Shown here piece after piece: positions 1 through 8,120 of a DNA stretch of 64,000 bases. Made by a program: the position numbers and the translations under genes. Source of the DNA: Schizochytrium sp. TIO01 (lineage: Eukaryota; Sar; Bigyra; Thraustochytrida; Thraustochytriidae); NCBI GenBank assembly GCA_004764695.1, contig SMSO01000025.1:3245102-3309101 (forward strand). Reading direction: 5' to 3'. The notes under the pieces were generated by a model that was not told where the DNA came from, did not search any database, and worked only from the letters and a program-made list of their open reading frames with translations. Each line of letters starts with the position of its first letter. The stretch's first letter is position 1.

Positions 1-2
1 CC

Positions 3-506
3 TGGGTTTCAGACAAAGACTTCAACTGGGATATCTTTGTGAAGACCATGCCAGTCTCTAAAGACTGGACGAGAGAGACATATGAGTTCAAAAAATCAGT
101 TTTTCTCAACGAAGTTAAGCTGTACCTTGGCCCCCTGCGCCCGCTCCAGGGTAAACACGTTCCCTTTTTGGTGTACGGCGGCACATATCATAAACGAATC
201 ATCATTGCCACAACCTCCTCTGGGGAGACCGCAACAAAAGAACTTATTCTTGCTAACAGTAGCTGGGCAATTACAGCCATTCGAGCATCACTTTCCGCGC
301 TGCACCGAGCCGGTGTGCTCCATGGCGACATCGCGCTGCGTAATATCGCCATCGACACCAATACCAAGACCGCCCACTTGATCGATTTTGGCCGCTCCTC
401 ACAAGACAAAACCACCAAGATAAACAAGGACAAAGAAATGAAAGAACTGAACACACTACTGGGGTTTTCTAGTAATCGCAAGCGAATCCGAGACTCCTTT
501 AAATGA
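3..506 (+). CDS. Protein kinase-like domain, 3' part (5' end outside window)
   Basis: The frame is open to the left window edge, so this is the C-terminal part of a longer gene; the ATG at 48 is internal. The sequence shows a kinase-like C-lobe: a catalytic-loop motif HGDIALRN (nt 321-344, HGD in place of HRD) and a metal-binding DFGR (nt 384-395), preceded by 'LHRAGV', typical of the helix before the catalytic loop. The protein stops soon after DFG, so the usual activation segment and C-lobe helices are largely missing. Kinase domains of this short HGD type are known from Crinkler (CRN) effectors and related fungal proteins; assignment to that group is inference. It lies at the left end of a compact intronless ORF block and is followed by a 180-bp AT-rich gap. 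Confidence 0.6.
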   Translation, partial: WVSDKDFNWDIFVKTMPVSKDWTRETYEFKKSVFLNEVKLYLGPLRPLQGKHVPFLVYGGTYHKRIIIATTSSGETATKELILANSSWAITAIRASLSALHRAGVLHGDIALRNIAIDTNTKTAHLIDFGRSSQDKTTKINKDKEMKELNTLLGFSSNRKRIRDSFK

Positions 507-687
507 CCTTCTGAACGAGTAAACAAATAAATTTGAAAAAAAAGACTTCAAATTTCTTACACTCAAAATTCAGCAAAGAAGGTCTTCTCACTGAAAGGAG
601 TATCTGGCATTGTGTCATAGTTCCCGGCCAAGTTAATGAAAAGTGCCATCATTTCGTCATAATCTCCTAGACGATGTATGACATGAT

Positions 688-1176
688 CTAAATCGACGGG
701 TTTATTATCAAGTGTAAAGGGAACCAAGCTGAATTTTTCTTCATCTTCTGCTCAAACTGGTGAAGAATCTCTTTGAACAGGTCCGCCCGAGCCTGAAATC
801 TCTCGAGACCACGCGATTCATAGATATAGAGAACACCAAGTGTAGATGATTCGACCAGGTTATACACGTATATAGCCTTTTGCATCTCATCCATCAAAAG
901 AGTAAACCTCTCCAGATTAATTCCAACAGAACAGAGATCTTGAAGATCAGCAACGATCATTTCAATCTCATTCATCTCTCTGTCGCTAGGCTTGTTCTTA
1001 CAAAGCTCAGCAAGGCGCAGGCAACAACCTTCAAAACGGGGAGAGATATGACTCCAGACATTGGTTTCAAAGGGGCTTAGGTAGCCGCGAAGCTTCGAAT
1101 TTTCGCGCGCAACCTTGAAATCAGTAACAAGCTTCTTCACCTTGGTAAGAGGTTGACCCCGAACTGAAAAGGGCAT
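688..1176 (-). CDS. Hypothetical protein, 162 aa, helix-rich, compact block
   Basis: I chose the ATG at 1176 (MPFSVRGQ) because the longer reading to 1254 begins at TTG and crosses an AT-rich promoter-like stretch (TTAAAAAAAACTATAT on the minus strand). The protein of about 162 residues looks mostly helical and has a few cysteines in the middle (around CCLRLAELC). No signal peptide, membrane segment or familiar motif is visible. It is divergent from the broken plus-strand ORF that starts to its right, so the AT-rich DNA at 1180-1210 may serve both. I do not recognise the family. Confidence 0.6.
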   Translation of the reverse strand: MPFSVRGQPLTKVKKLVTDFKVARENSKLRGYLSPFETNVWSHISPRFEGCCLRLAELCKNKPSDREMNEIEMIVADLQDLCSVGINLERFTLLMDEMQKAIYVYNLVESSTLGVLYIYESRGLERFQARADLFKEILHQFEQKMKKNSAWFPLHLIINPSI

Positions 1177-1198
1177 GGTTGAGTGCAGAGATATAGTT

Positions 1199-2231
1199 TT
1201 TTTTAATCGGTTCGCTGCACCTACCCTGGAGTGGACAAAAGAAGAGCTGGCCAAGGAGTGAAAGCAGACAAATACCTTTCTCGACCACGTATTTGTCGCG
1301 AGAAGAGAAGCGTGCGCTGCTCCACAAGATGGATGGTTAAAACTCGCTGTAGCCGGCTATGGCTCAAAAGCATATCGTGGCCGCTTCGTCGGGCAATAGC
1401 GTCGCCTGTAGTGAAATCAAAACAATGGGAGAGAGCTCTTCGTATTGCGCCGACGATTGAGCTGACGAGAGTGCGTATGTATCGACTTACTCCAAAGGAA
1501 AGTTTTCTACCGAAACCTTGCAAGGACCAAAGAGAAAGAGGAGGGGCATAGAACTCCCTCATCACATCCAAGAAGCAAGATCTCGTTTGGAAAAACTTAT
1601 AAAGACAGACAACGAAAGTATGCCTCACAAAAGTTTTTTAGAAGCCTTTTTCAAACCCCAAGTTGAACTCATGAAGGAAAATGAAGAACTTAAGCAGAAG
1701 AACCTGAGGTACGAGTTTTTTGAAAGATGGAACGACACAATTCGTGAATCATATACGATTATTCGACACTCTTTGCAAGGAGAATACATGAAGCAAACAG
1801 GGAGGGACAAAGACATTACTTCTGTGTTTAGAGATTTCTCAAACCAGCGCGCAGACGAGGTGGATAACAGATTTGCGCTAGACATTAGTCAGAAAACACG
1901 TCAGACCCCTGATACCATCCGCAATTTTATGGAAAGACCAGATAAAGATTGGGTTACCACTTCCGAGGGTAGAAAATTCATGGACCAACGAAGTATTCAT
2001 GTCCATCTACAACCCGTATACGACTTGAAGAAATTGGCAGGCAAAGAAGTCAACAAAGATGATGTAGCGCAACTTTTCTTTGAAAAAAAGCAAGAAGCAT
2101 TAGAAAAATACAGGGAGCTCTACAACAAGGAAAAGGACGTACAATTCAAGGTATTGGAAATGCAAGTCGATTCTTTTAAAAAATCAGGAATTGAAGTTCT
2201 CGACTGCAACCCCTCACCTAATAACACATAA
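1199..2231 (+). pseudogene. Broken ORF: hypothetical basic, charged protein
   Basis: The intact part is an open frame 1461-2231 (256 codons before the stop) with a basic patch PKRKRRG that could be a nuclear signal, followed by a Lys/Glu-rich, probably coiled-coil segment. It has no early ATG: the same frame is interrupted by TGA at 1458-1460, upstream of which coding continues to an ATG at 1425. Further upstream another frame reads as protein (1262-1396) and ends at TAG 1397-1399; that frame is itself cut by TGA at 1259-1261. The picture is one gene with two nonsense codons and one frameshift, or a shorter gene with an unusual start. The family is not recognised. It is convergent with the next ORF, with a 14-bp gap. 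Confidence 0.5.
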
Positions 2232-2245
2232 TCAATTTCTATCTT

Positions 2246-2554
2246 TCAAGATTTCCAGCTTACGTGCAATTTGTCTTCATTGCGCATGACCACAAAGCCC
2301 TTTGCTACAAGTGTGCGCTTGATAGCCTTTGCAAGCACAATTGGGTCTGTGCAAGATCCATCCAAGACCAGGCTTGGAGCAGTAAAGCTTAGTTCATTAT
2401 AACCTTGTCTCGCAAGAGATCGGATGAGTCGGTAAACTCGTCGCATGGTAAGGGTGTAATTAATGTCGACTCCCGACCGGTTCTCCGGGACCATGGCACG
2501 AGCCATCGAAGCAGACAACTCGGAATCTTCATTTTCTAAAGCTCCGCGAATCAT
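2246..2554 (-). CDS. Small hypothetical alpha/beta protein, 102 aa
   Basis: The ORF of 102 residues starts at ATG 2554. The C-terminal half alternates helix and strand: a helix (RRVYRLIRSLARQGY), a strand-like TDPIVL segment, then a helix followed by 'KGFVVMRNEDKLHVSW'. This ending (G-F/Y-x-V ... L-x-V-x-W) resembles a small orphan fold often seen in large DNA viruses and phages, but I cannot name a family. The upstream minus-strand DNA is AT-rich with A runs and is shared with the divergent ORF at 2648. Confidence 0.55.
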   Translation of the reverse strand: MIRGALENEDSELSASMARAMVPENRSGVDINYTLTMRRVYRLIRSLARQGYNELSFTAPSLVLDGSCTDPIVLAKAIKRTLVAKGFVVMRNEDKLHVSWKS

Positions 2555-2647
2555 GAATTGTTTTTTTAGTTACACTAACCCAAATGATATTTTTTAAACA
2601 GAAAGACTTTCTAAACTCCAAGTACGAGGTTTTTTAGTGAGTGTAAA

Positions 2648-2806
2648 ATGTCTTTCAGTGCTTCGGAAATTGAAGAACGCCTGCGTACAGCAGGTTTGAT
2701 TAAAAATCATGAAAAAATGCTTGTGTCTATGTCTAATCTCTCAGACTTCCTGAAATACATTGTGATTAGCCAACAATCTGCCGTAGCGCTGATTCCGTGC
2801 GCCTAA
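2648..2806 (+). CDS. Small ORF, 52 aa, possible frameshifted N-terminus of the methyltransferase
   Basis: ATG at 2648 lies 17 bp downstream of a GGTTTTTTAG motif also found before another ORF of this block. The frame encodes 52 residues with a helical, protein-like composition and ends at TAA 2804-2806. It overlaps the open frame of the methyltransferase (open from 2770). A one-base shift near 2780-2800 would join the two, so this may be the original start of that gene rather than a separate one. Confidence 0.45.
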   Translation: MSFSASEIEERLRTAGLIKNHEKMLVSMSNLSDFLKYIVISQQSAVALIPCA

Positions 2807-2841
2807 ACATTGCTTTCTTTCACGCAGAACCAACGGCCCGT

Positions 2842-3654
2842 ATGTTGCACGACGTTATATTCATTCGAGGCTCAATTCGGATGGACGCAGAGAACACACG
2901 CAGTAGGAAAAGCCCCCTGCCAGCATGTGTAGTTCGTCTAGGTGCACCACGCGAGGAAGCCCCTAAAGCACACTTTTTTAGCACCAGCGAAGCCTCTGAA
3001 GTTATGATTAAAAACTGGGGAGGGGCGGCATCGTTCGCATACCTGATTATGCGCGAAATGGCACCCACCACAGAGAATGATAGAGAAGATATACCAATCA
3101 CAGACGGAGGAGCTTCCAGCTCTTACTCGTCTTGCATGACAGGAAGCGGCGACCAAGTTATCGAAACGCATCCAGTGCTTTATAGCAAATTGCACGAGCT
3201 TTTTCAATTTGATTCAGACCCCTGTCCTGTATTCCCTAAGCAAGACGCAATGACAAGCTCCTGGGGGAAACGGGCTTATTTAAACGCACCCTTCAACTAT
3301 GCAGCGGGTTTCGCCTCTCGAGCAGCCAACCTAGCCAAAGAAGAGGGTACAGTTACATTCATGCTAGCACCTGCTCGCACCGGTACCTTTTGGGTTAGAC
3401 ACCTTTCTCAAAGTGGCATGCTACGTGCTATTGTATCACTTTACGGACATGCTCCATTTAAAGGACATAAAAATGGAATGATGCACGCCCTTATGCTTCT
3501 TATTATCGCGCCGCCTTGCCTGGGAGACACACAAACACTATTCCTTACCTGGGACCCCAACATTACCAACGCCCGGCGCAAAACCAAAATGAGGGACACC
3601 TTCCCCCAGGCTCTTAATGGGTTGCTTCAGACGACGACACAGCAGCAGAAGTAG
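2842..3654 (+). CDS. DNA N6-adenine methyltransferase, phage Dam-like family
   Basis: Expected to transfer methyl from S-adenosylmethionine to adenine N6 in DNA. The C-terminal half matches the order of motifs in phage Dam-like enzymes: F-x-F-D-S-D-P-C-P (DPCP at nt 3217-3228), the catalytic NPPY/F-type motif here as NAPF (3283-3294), L-A-P-A-R-T-x-T-x-W (from 3364), then a G-x-x-P-F and a hydrophobic strand. Family members are about 150-200 residues; this protein has about 110 extra N-terminal residues. The start is uncertain: the frame is open from 2770, the first ATG is 2842, and the 52-codon ORF just upstream may be its frameshifted N-terminus. NAPF replaces the usual second proline, so activity is not certain. 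The 3' end overlaps the next ORF tail-to-tail by 41 bp. Confidence 0.7.
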   Translation: MLHDVIFIRGSIRMDAENTRSRKSPLPACVVRLGAPREEAPKAHFFSTSEASEVMIKNWGGAASFAYLIMREMAPTTENDREDIPITDGGASSSYSSCMTGSGDQVIETHPVLYSKLHELFQFDSDPCPVFPKQDAMTSSWGKRAYLNAPFNYAAGFASRAANLAKEEGTVTFMLAPARTGTFWVRHLSQSGMLRAIVSLYGHAPFKGHKNGMMHALMLLIIAPPCLGDTQTLFLTWDPNITNARRKTKMRDTFPQALNGLLQTTTQQQK

Positions 3655-4057
3655 TCGACGAATCGGTAAACTGAGACCAAGGGAATTTGGCGTCATCGGC
3701 ACTACGCAGAAGCGTAAGACTCGAATTCAGAGTAACAAGGTGAAACAATGCTGCAGCGGTCTGAGAAGACAGCGGGGACTGCTTATACTTGTCCTGGTCT
3801 CCTTTGATTGCATGTTTGACTAGACGTGCAATTGCAATGGCTCCTTCAAACATCACAAAAATTGCTTGAATTCCTACCATCAACTGAATTGCAGACTTGA
3901 CTTCTTCTCCTTGAAGCAAATGTGTAAACACAAGCGTACTCATAAGCACCAATAACATTGAATACGCAACGAAGGTCATACGAAGAACAAATAAATGATC
4001 ATGATTAGAGTTCTTTCTTTCGCAAGTATAAAACAAACTTGTTCTTATGAGGTGCAT
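3614..4057 (-). CDS. Small membrane protein, about two transmembrane segments
   Basis: 147 residues from ATG 4057. Two hydrophobic stretches are clear: about residues 26-48 (ending FTHLL) and about 58-82 (around GIQAIFVMFEGAIAIA). The C-terminal tail is polar and Ser/Thr-rich. The minus-strand sequence GAAGTTTTTTTCAG directly abuts the ATG and resembles motifs upstream of other ORFs in this block. It lies 12 bp downstream of the next membrane-protein ORF on the same strand. The family is not recognised. Confidence 0.6.
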   Translation of the reverse strand: MHLIRTSLFYTCERKNSNHDHLFVLRMTFVAYSMLLVLMSTLVFTHLLQGEEVKSAIQLMVGIQAIFVMFEGAIAIARLVKHAIKGDQDKYKQSPLSSQTAAALFHLVTLNSSLTLLRSADDAKFPWSQFTDSSTTSAAVSSSEATH

Positions 4058-4069
4058 CTGAAAAAAACT

Positions 4070-4705
4070 TCATTGAGGCAGTGCTAGCGGGCGAGGGCAA
4101 GACACGGACTCCAGCCGCTCCAGGGCCTCACTGCAGATCTCTGCCGGGGACCGATTTGCCATACACGCTTGGACCGGATCAAAAGATCGATACAATTCTC
4201 CGCGGAGGCGGGCAGCGGCTCCAACATCTTCCGCCTTGCACGCAACAAGATACTGCTTGTAAGCATCTGTACGTTTCATACCCTTTTCAAATCCAAACGT
4301 CTCACAAGCACTGAGCGTTGTGCGATTACTTACGAGCTTGTAATGCCGGAAGAAACCATCTAAATTGTCCATAAGTAAAAGTCCAGCTAGGATGGATAAA
4401 AGCAAACGAACATGCACATCTCCCCACAGCAACGCAAAAAATAGTATGCTTGCGTCTAGGGAAATGCTTAATTGAATCGGGAAAACGACAGACCAAAAAG
4501 AAAGATAGTCTCGGTTAACCTGTACAACCCCCACAGCAACGAAACCAGCTATAATCAACAAGGAACCAAGCATAAATTGATTGACACGATCAGACAAGAT
4601 AAATGAAGGTCTGCTTTGATGCGCAGTACCCCTGCGAGACCGCGAAAAATACTCCAACAAGTTTGAGGGTGACTTTGATTCGCTATTATTTTGATCAATT
4701 GACAT
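4070..4705 (-). CDS. Membrane protein with three hydrophobic segments and a Cys-containing tail
   Basis: 211 residues from ATG 4705. Hydrophobic segments lie at about residues 44-66, 70-96 and 100-113. The N-terminus is polar with a basic SRSRRG patch. The C-terminal 90 residues are soluble and contain spaced cysteines (SACETFG, VACKAED, QACMANR, EICSEA, VSCPRP), which suggests a disulfide-bonded domain in an oxidising compartment or on a particle surface. The minus strand carries GGTTTTTTAGAC about 30 bp before the ATG. No family is recognised. Confidence 0.6.
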   Translation of the reverse strand: MSIDQNNSESKSPSNLLEYFSRSRRGTAHQSRPSFILSDRVNQFMLGSLLIIAGFVAVGVVQVNRDYLSFWSVVFPIQLSISLDASILFFALLWGDVHVRLLLSILAGLLLMDNLDGFFRHYKLVSNRTTLSACETFGFEKGMKRTDAYKQYLVACKAEDVGAAARLRGELYRSFDPVQACMANRSPAEICSEALERLESVSCPRPLALPQ

Positions 4706-4747
4706 CTTTATGTTTTACTTGCTTACTTAGGAAGTCTAAAAAACCTT

Positions 4748-5179
4748 TCATTTTGGGTTCTTAGAAGCCGGGGTCTTAGGAGCATTCAAGACAAGCTCAT
4801 CACCACTCCTTTCACCCCCCTCTTCGTCAGACGCTTCGTTGCTAGACGCTTTGTCGCCGGGCCGTTCGTTATCACTTACTAACGTGGCATCTTCTGCTTG
4901 TCTTTCTTGTGGTGAATCCACTACGCTGGAACTGCTTTCTAAGGCATCTTCCCGTGGTGCCCTCTTTTCCTTAGAAACAATCTCGATCATATCTTCCCAT
5001 TCTTTCTGCAGTGAACCAACATGTTTCTTGACGACTGTGTCCCGAATTGAATTTTTCAGGTTATTCTTAAAGAGAGTGTAAACATTGAATACCCCCGAAA
5101 CAATAGACTCACTAGAAGCGAAGTCGAAGTCATTCGGAATACCCCCAGGGACCTTGAAACTCACGTAATCTTGAAGCAT
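4748..5179 (-). CDS. Hypothetical protein with acidic Ser/Glu-rich tail, 143 aa
   Basis: ATG 5179 overlaps the end of the preceding minus-strand ORF by 19 bp. The N-terminal 70 residues look folded; the rest is a low-complexity tail rich in Glu, Asp and Ser (for example SDEEGGERSGDE) ending in a short basic stretch. There is no membrane segment. Tails of this type occur in virion or chromatin-associated proteins, but nothing here decides that. Confidence 0.55.
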   Translation of the reverse strand: MLQDYVSFKVPGGIPNDFDFASSESIVSGVFNVYTLFKNNLKNSIRDTVVKKHVGSLQKEWEDMIEIVSKEKRAPREDALESSSSVVDSPQERQAEDATLVSDNERPGDKASSNEASDEEGGERSGDELVLNAPKTPASKNPK

Positions 5180-5609
5180 TTTTCGATTTCGAATGAATTA
5201 CGCGTCGGATTAAAGTACGCTCTCAAGAAGGCCAAGCGCTGTTCCTTGTTTTTGTCGCGACGATTTGTCGAGCGATAATGAAACGGACGAGGATTCATAT
5301 TCTTAAAATCCAGATGTATAAAGACTTTATTGGCTCGGTTCTTTTCGATCATCACATCAATGATCTTTTGGTGAAGTTCCTCTAGGTTTGCATCAGCAGC
5401 AGGACTGTTGTGAGGCAACACAGAGGAAGGATCGCGACCTTCATCTTCATCACTTTCGTTATCACTGGCAACCCCTGGTACGCATTGCACACACTTGTAC
5501 AATGTAGAGACCAGTAAAATGTTGATATCATTGCAGCAATCACACACAAAACACCAGGGGTTACAATGTGCCTGATGTTCTTAAAAATCAGTCCCGAAAA
5601 ATCGCGCAT
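5161..5609 (-). pseudogene. Frameshifted hypothetical protein with hydrophobic N-terminus
   Basis: An ATG at 5609 opens a frame with a hydrophobic stretch (about residues 14-34) that stops at 5382. The overlapping frame 5161-5547 has no ATG near its start (only GTG) but reads as a plausible protein: an acidic linker (SDNESDEDEG) then a charged helical domain ending near 5161. The simplest reading is one gene, about 145 residues, with a frameshift between about 5460 and 5530. Programmed frameshifting or two overlapping genes are alternatives. The end overlaps the next ORF start by 19 bp. Confidence 0.45.
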
Positions 5610-5626
5610 GCTTATGAAATGGCGAA

Positions 5627-5848
5627 TTAAAAGATGGGATTTCGGAATTCAAAGCCCTGTAAAAGAATCAAACTAAAAGTATTCATTGGGTGTACGATAT
5701 TCTTTTCTGGGTAGTGAATCTTCGCGTCACAGTCTCCAAGTAGATCAATAGAGACTTCGTTACCAATTCTGCCATAGCTGATTTCCTTGAATGAAAAGGG
5801 CCAAAGCGTAAATCGCAGGTCTATGCAAATGGTACACTGGTGGTAAAA
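5627..5848 (-). pseudogene. 5'-truncated ORF fragment at the edge of the compact block
   Basis: The minus-strand frame is open for 73 codons from 5848 to TAA at 5627-5629. It reads as protein (a CTIC pair near the start, then alternating strands) but has no ATG near its beginning, and a TGA lies at 5849-5851. It therefore looks like the C-terminal remnant of a gene cut off at about 5850. The start codon of the host N2227 gene is only 100 bp further on, so the cut probably marks the right boundary of the inserted block. Confidence 0.5.
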
Positions 5849-5948
5849 TCACGAAAAACAAAATATCAAGTTGTTTTATTTTGTTTTAGATACAAAGGAC
5901 ACTAATCTTGAAATACAATCTCAACATCTCAGCGCACGCGTGGTAGTC

Positions 5949-7288
5949 ATGGCGGATCAGAGTGAACACGGGCATTCTCATGGGGACGACATGGACCTTG
6001 CAAGAGCCGAGGCCATTGAAGAGGAAGATGCGCACTTCAACGAAGTTTTGCACGGGTTCATGACATATGAAATGGACATGCTGGAGGTGCTGGGCCGTCG
6101 TGAGCGCAACGTGAAGCGTGTCCCCGAGCTAGTGCAGATGTTGCCTGGTGGTAAAGATGGCCTTGAACAGAAATACAACGATCTCCGGACGGCTGTTCGT
6201 AAAAACCAAAACTTTTTCAACGAGGTCGTTGAGAACTGCAAGGGGCGTGCGAAACTAGCCCGCTTGCCCAGTCTCTCGACACAAATTAGAAATCTCACCA
6301 AGGTCCGGAGCACGCTTCACCAATGCGCCCGGGAGTGGTCTGCCGAAGGCCAAGAGGAGCGCGATAAGTGTTTCGCACCGCTTCTAAAGTGGCTTCAGGA
6401 GTACGTTGAGGCTGGTACTGAAGGCAATAAACGCGTTCTCGTGCCAGGCGCTGGCCTTGGCAGACTTCTTGCAGAGGTAGTCGGTCTTGGGTACAGCTGC
6501 GAGGGCAATGAGTTCTCCTATCAGATGCTCGTAACGAGTGAGTATATTTTAAATGTGATGCAGAGCTCCGACCCTTCACGGCAGCTCCAAATTCATCCTT
6601 GTAAGTTCATAAATGTTGATATCAATATCCCATTATGTTAGTTAATGGTTGATGTTCAATTAAATGTTTCTATTGCGCGAAATCATGTCCTCTAACCTTC
6701 AACATACCCAAATGCTTCTGCCGATTGCACGCTATTTTTTTTAACGGGCTGTTTCTCATAAATATAGGGATTCATAACCCTTCGAATGTGGTGAAGAACG
6801 AGGATGCATGCAGAACAGTTAGCATACCTGATATCGCAGCAACAGAAATTCTCTACCGCAACCCAAACAACAAGGCAGAGATGAGCATGTGTGCCGGTGA
6901 GTTCTTGCTTGTGTATGGCAAGGATGTAGAAAAATGGGACTCTGTTGTCACGTGTTTCTTCATTGACACTGCCCCAAATGTTCTTGAATATCTCAAGGTT
7001 ATTCACCGCTGCTTGAAACCTGGTGGTGTTTGGATCAATGGTGGACCTCTTCTGTGGCACTGGCAAAACAGTGGTCCACGTTCTGCCAGCGAGGGTGCTT
7101 CTGAAGGTCAAGATGAGCGTTACGAGACCTCAATTGAACTTTCGTGGGAGGAAGTTAAGGCTGTTGCAGAACGAGTTGGCTTCGAATTCCGCGATGAACT
7201 CAGACAAGTTATTGGTTACAACACCAACGCCTCGAGCATGTCGCAGTCCGTCTATCATATTGTGCAGTCTGTGGCGGTGAAAAAGTAG
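5949..7288 (+). CDS. Carnosine N-methyltransferase-like protein (N2227 family)
   Basis: Family members methylate the histidine imidazole of carnosine or of peptides, using S-adenosylmethionine. Two exons: 5949-6600 and 6768-7288, with a 167-bp GT-AG intron (GTAAGT donor, ATATAG acceptor). The splice completes a Trp codon and gives the family's hallmark 'HPWIHNPSN'; the product is 390 residues, close to the usual 380-410. Visible motifs: SAM-binding VPGAGLGRL (about residues 165-173), GNEFSYQML (186-194), the exon 2 block CFFIDTAPNVLEY, and CLKPGGVWIN-x-GPLL. I chose the ATG at 5949 because the open frame upstream lacks family similarity; it precedes a His-rich acidic N-terminus. The gene is the first ordinary host gene after the compact block and is convergent with the FYR/EF-hand gene. 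Confidence 0.9.
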
Positions 7289-8120
7289 ATTTTTCGCTCT
7301 CGATTGGTTTGCTCTTATTTGAAGAATGAAGCAAATATTTGGATGGTAGCTTGGTTAATTCGAACTTATTATAAGAAAAGCGATAGCAGATTTACGAAAA
7401 ATATGACTCTGGCACTGTTTTTCTTTCTTGATTTGAAGCTTTCATGTATGTTTCTTTTGAGGGCTTAAAGCCTAGCTGTCTTTTCCAGTTTTTCTTATAG
7501 TAGTTTTAAAAGCAAGCGTTTTGAAATTCATTCTTGAAGGAACTTCACTAAAACAACATCAATTTATTCTTTTTATTTCTTTTCTCTAAAGTTGAATAAT
7601 CTTCCTGACCCAAGTCAGGAAGAAATCATTGAAAATGCCAAAAACGAAATTCTCAGCATAATTTTATTTCTAAACAGCGTGAGTTACGATACTTGAGGAT
7701 TCCGCAAAACAAAAGAAAGACCTTTACTTTAGAAGGGCCAGAAAACAATTGTTAGAGCGTCATCGTATTTGTCAAATGACCGCTGGAAAGAAGCTGAATA
7801 CCACTTTTTTTTCCTTTTATAAATGATTAAAATCAGTATAATTTGATATTGTAATGAAGACGCAAGTGCCCAGCGAGGCTTTTAAATCTTTAAAATATAT
7901 ATAGAAGAAAGAGAGTTTTACGTAATAAGAGGGTAAATAACACAGAGAAATCTCTTTGACATCCACTTATGTTTCTTATTCATCATCATCGACAACAGCA
8001 CCACTATTATCGTCATCGTCGTTTCTATGGCCCTAAAGAAGCAGGAAGAAAAGCGAAGGAGCCTGCATCATGATTCTATTTTGCTGAACTGAAAAAAGAG
8101 TGCGAATAGGGTCTTCTCTC
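7289..8120. other. Intergenic region between convergent genes
   Basis: AT-rich DNA that should hold both 3' untranslated regions. No ORF of note. It contains a perfect hairpin (7600-7623, listed separately) and a CAT-rich stretch at 7980-8015. Confidence 0.6.
7600..7623. repeat. Inverted repeat, 10-bp arms, 4-nt loop
   Basis: TCTTCCTGAC, loop CCAA, GTCAGGAAGA: arms pair perfectly. It lies 310 bp after the stop of the N2227 gene, so it could form a stem-loop in its 3' UTR or near the end of the convergent transcript. Confidence 0.6.

Larger units (their letters stand above)
1..5848. mobile_element. Compact ORF block, probable decaying endogenous virus or large mobile element
   Basis: About ten short intronless ORFs on both strands are packed with gaps of 12-180 bp or with overlaps (41 bp tail-to-tail at 3614-3654, 19 bp head-to-tail at 5161-5179). 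Gene density is several times that of the host genes to the right. Contents include a phage-type DNA N6-adenine methyltransferase, small multi-spanning membrane proteins and orphan ORFs. Several ORFs are disrupted (in-frame TGA, frameshifts, loss of 5' end), and T-run motifs recur upstream of starts. The right boundary is near 5848-5870, just before the N2227 gene. No integrase, major capsid protein, packaging ATPase or terminal repeat is seen in the part visible, so the element type cannot be named. The left boundary is outside the window. Confidence 0.6.
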
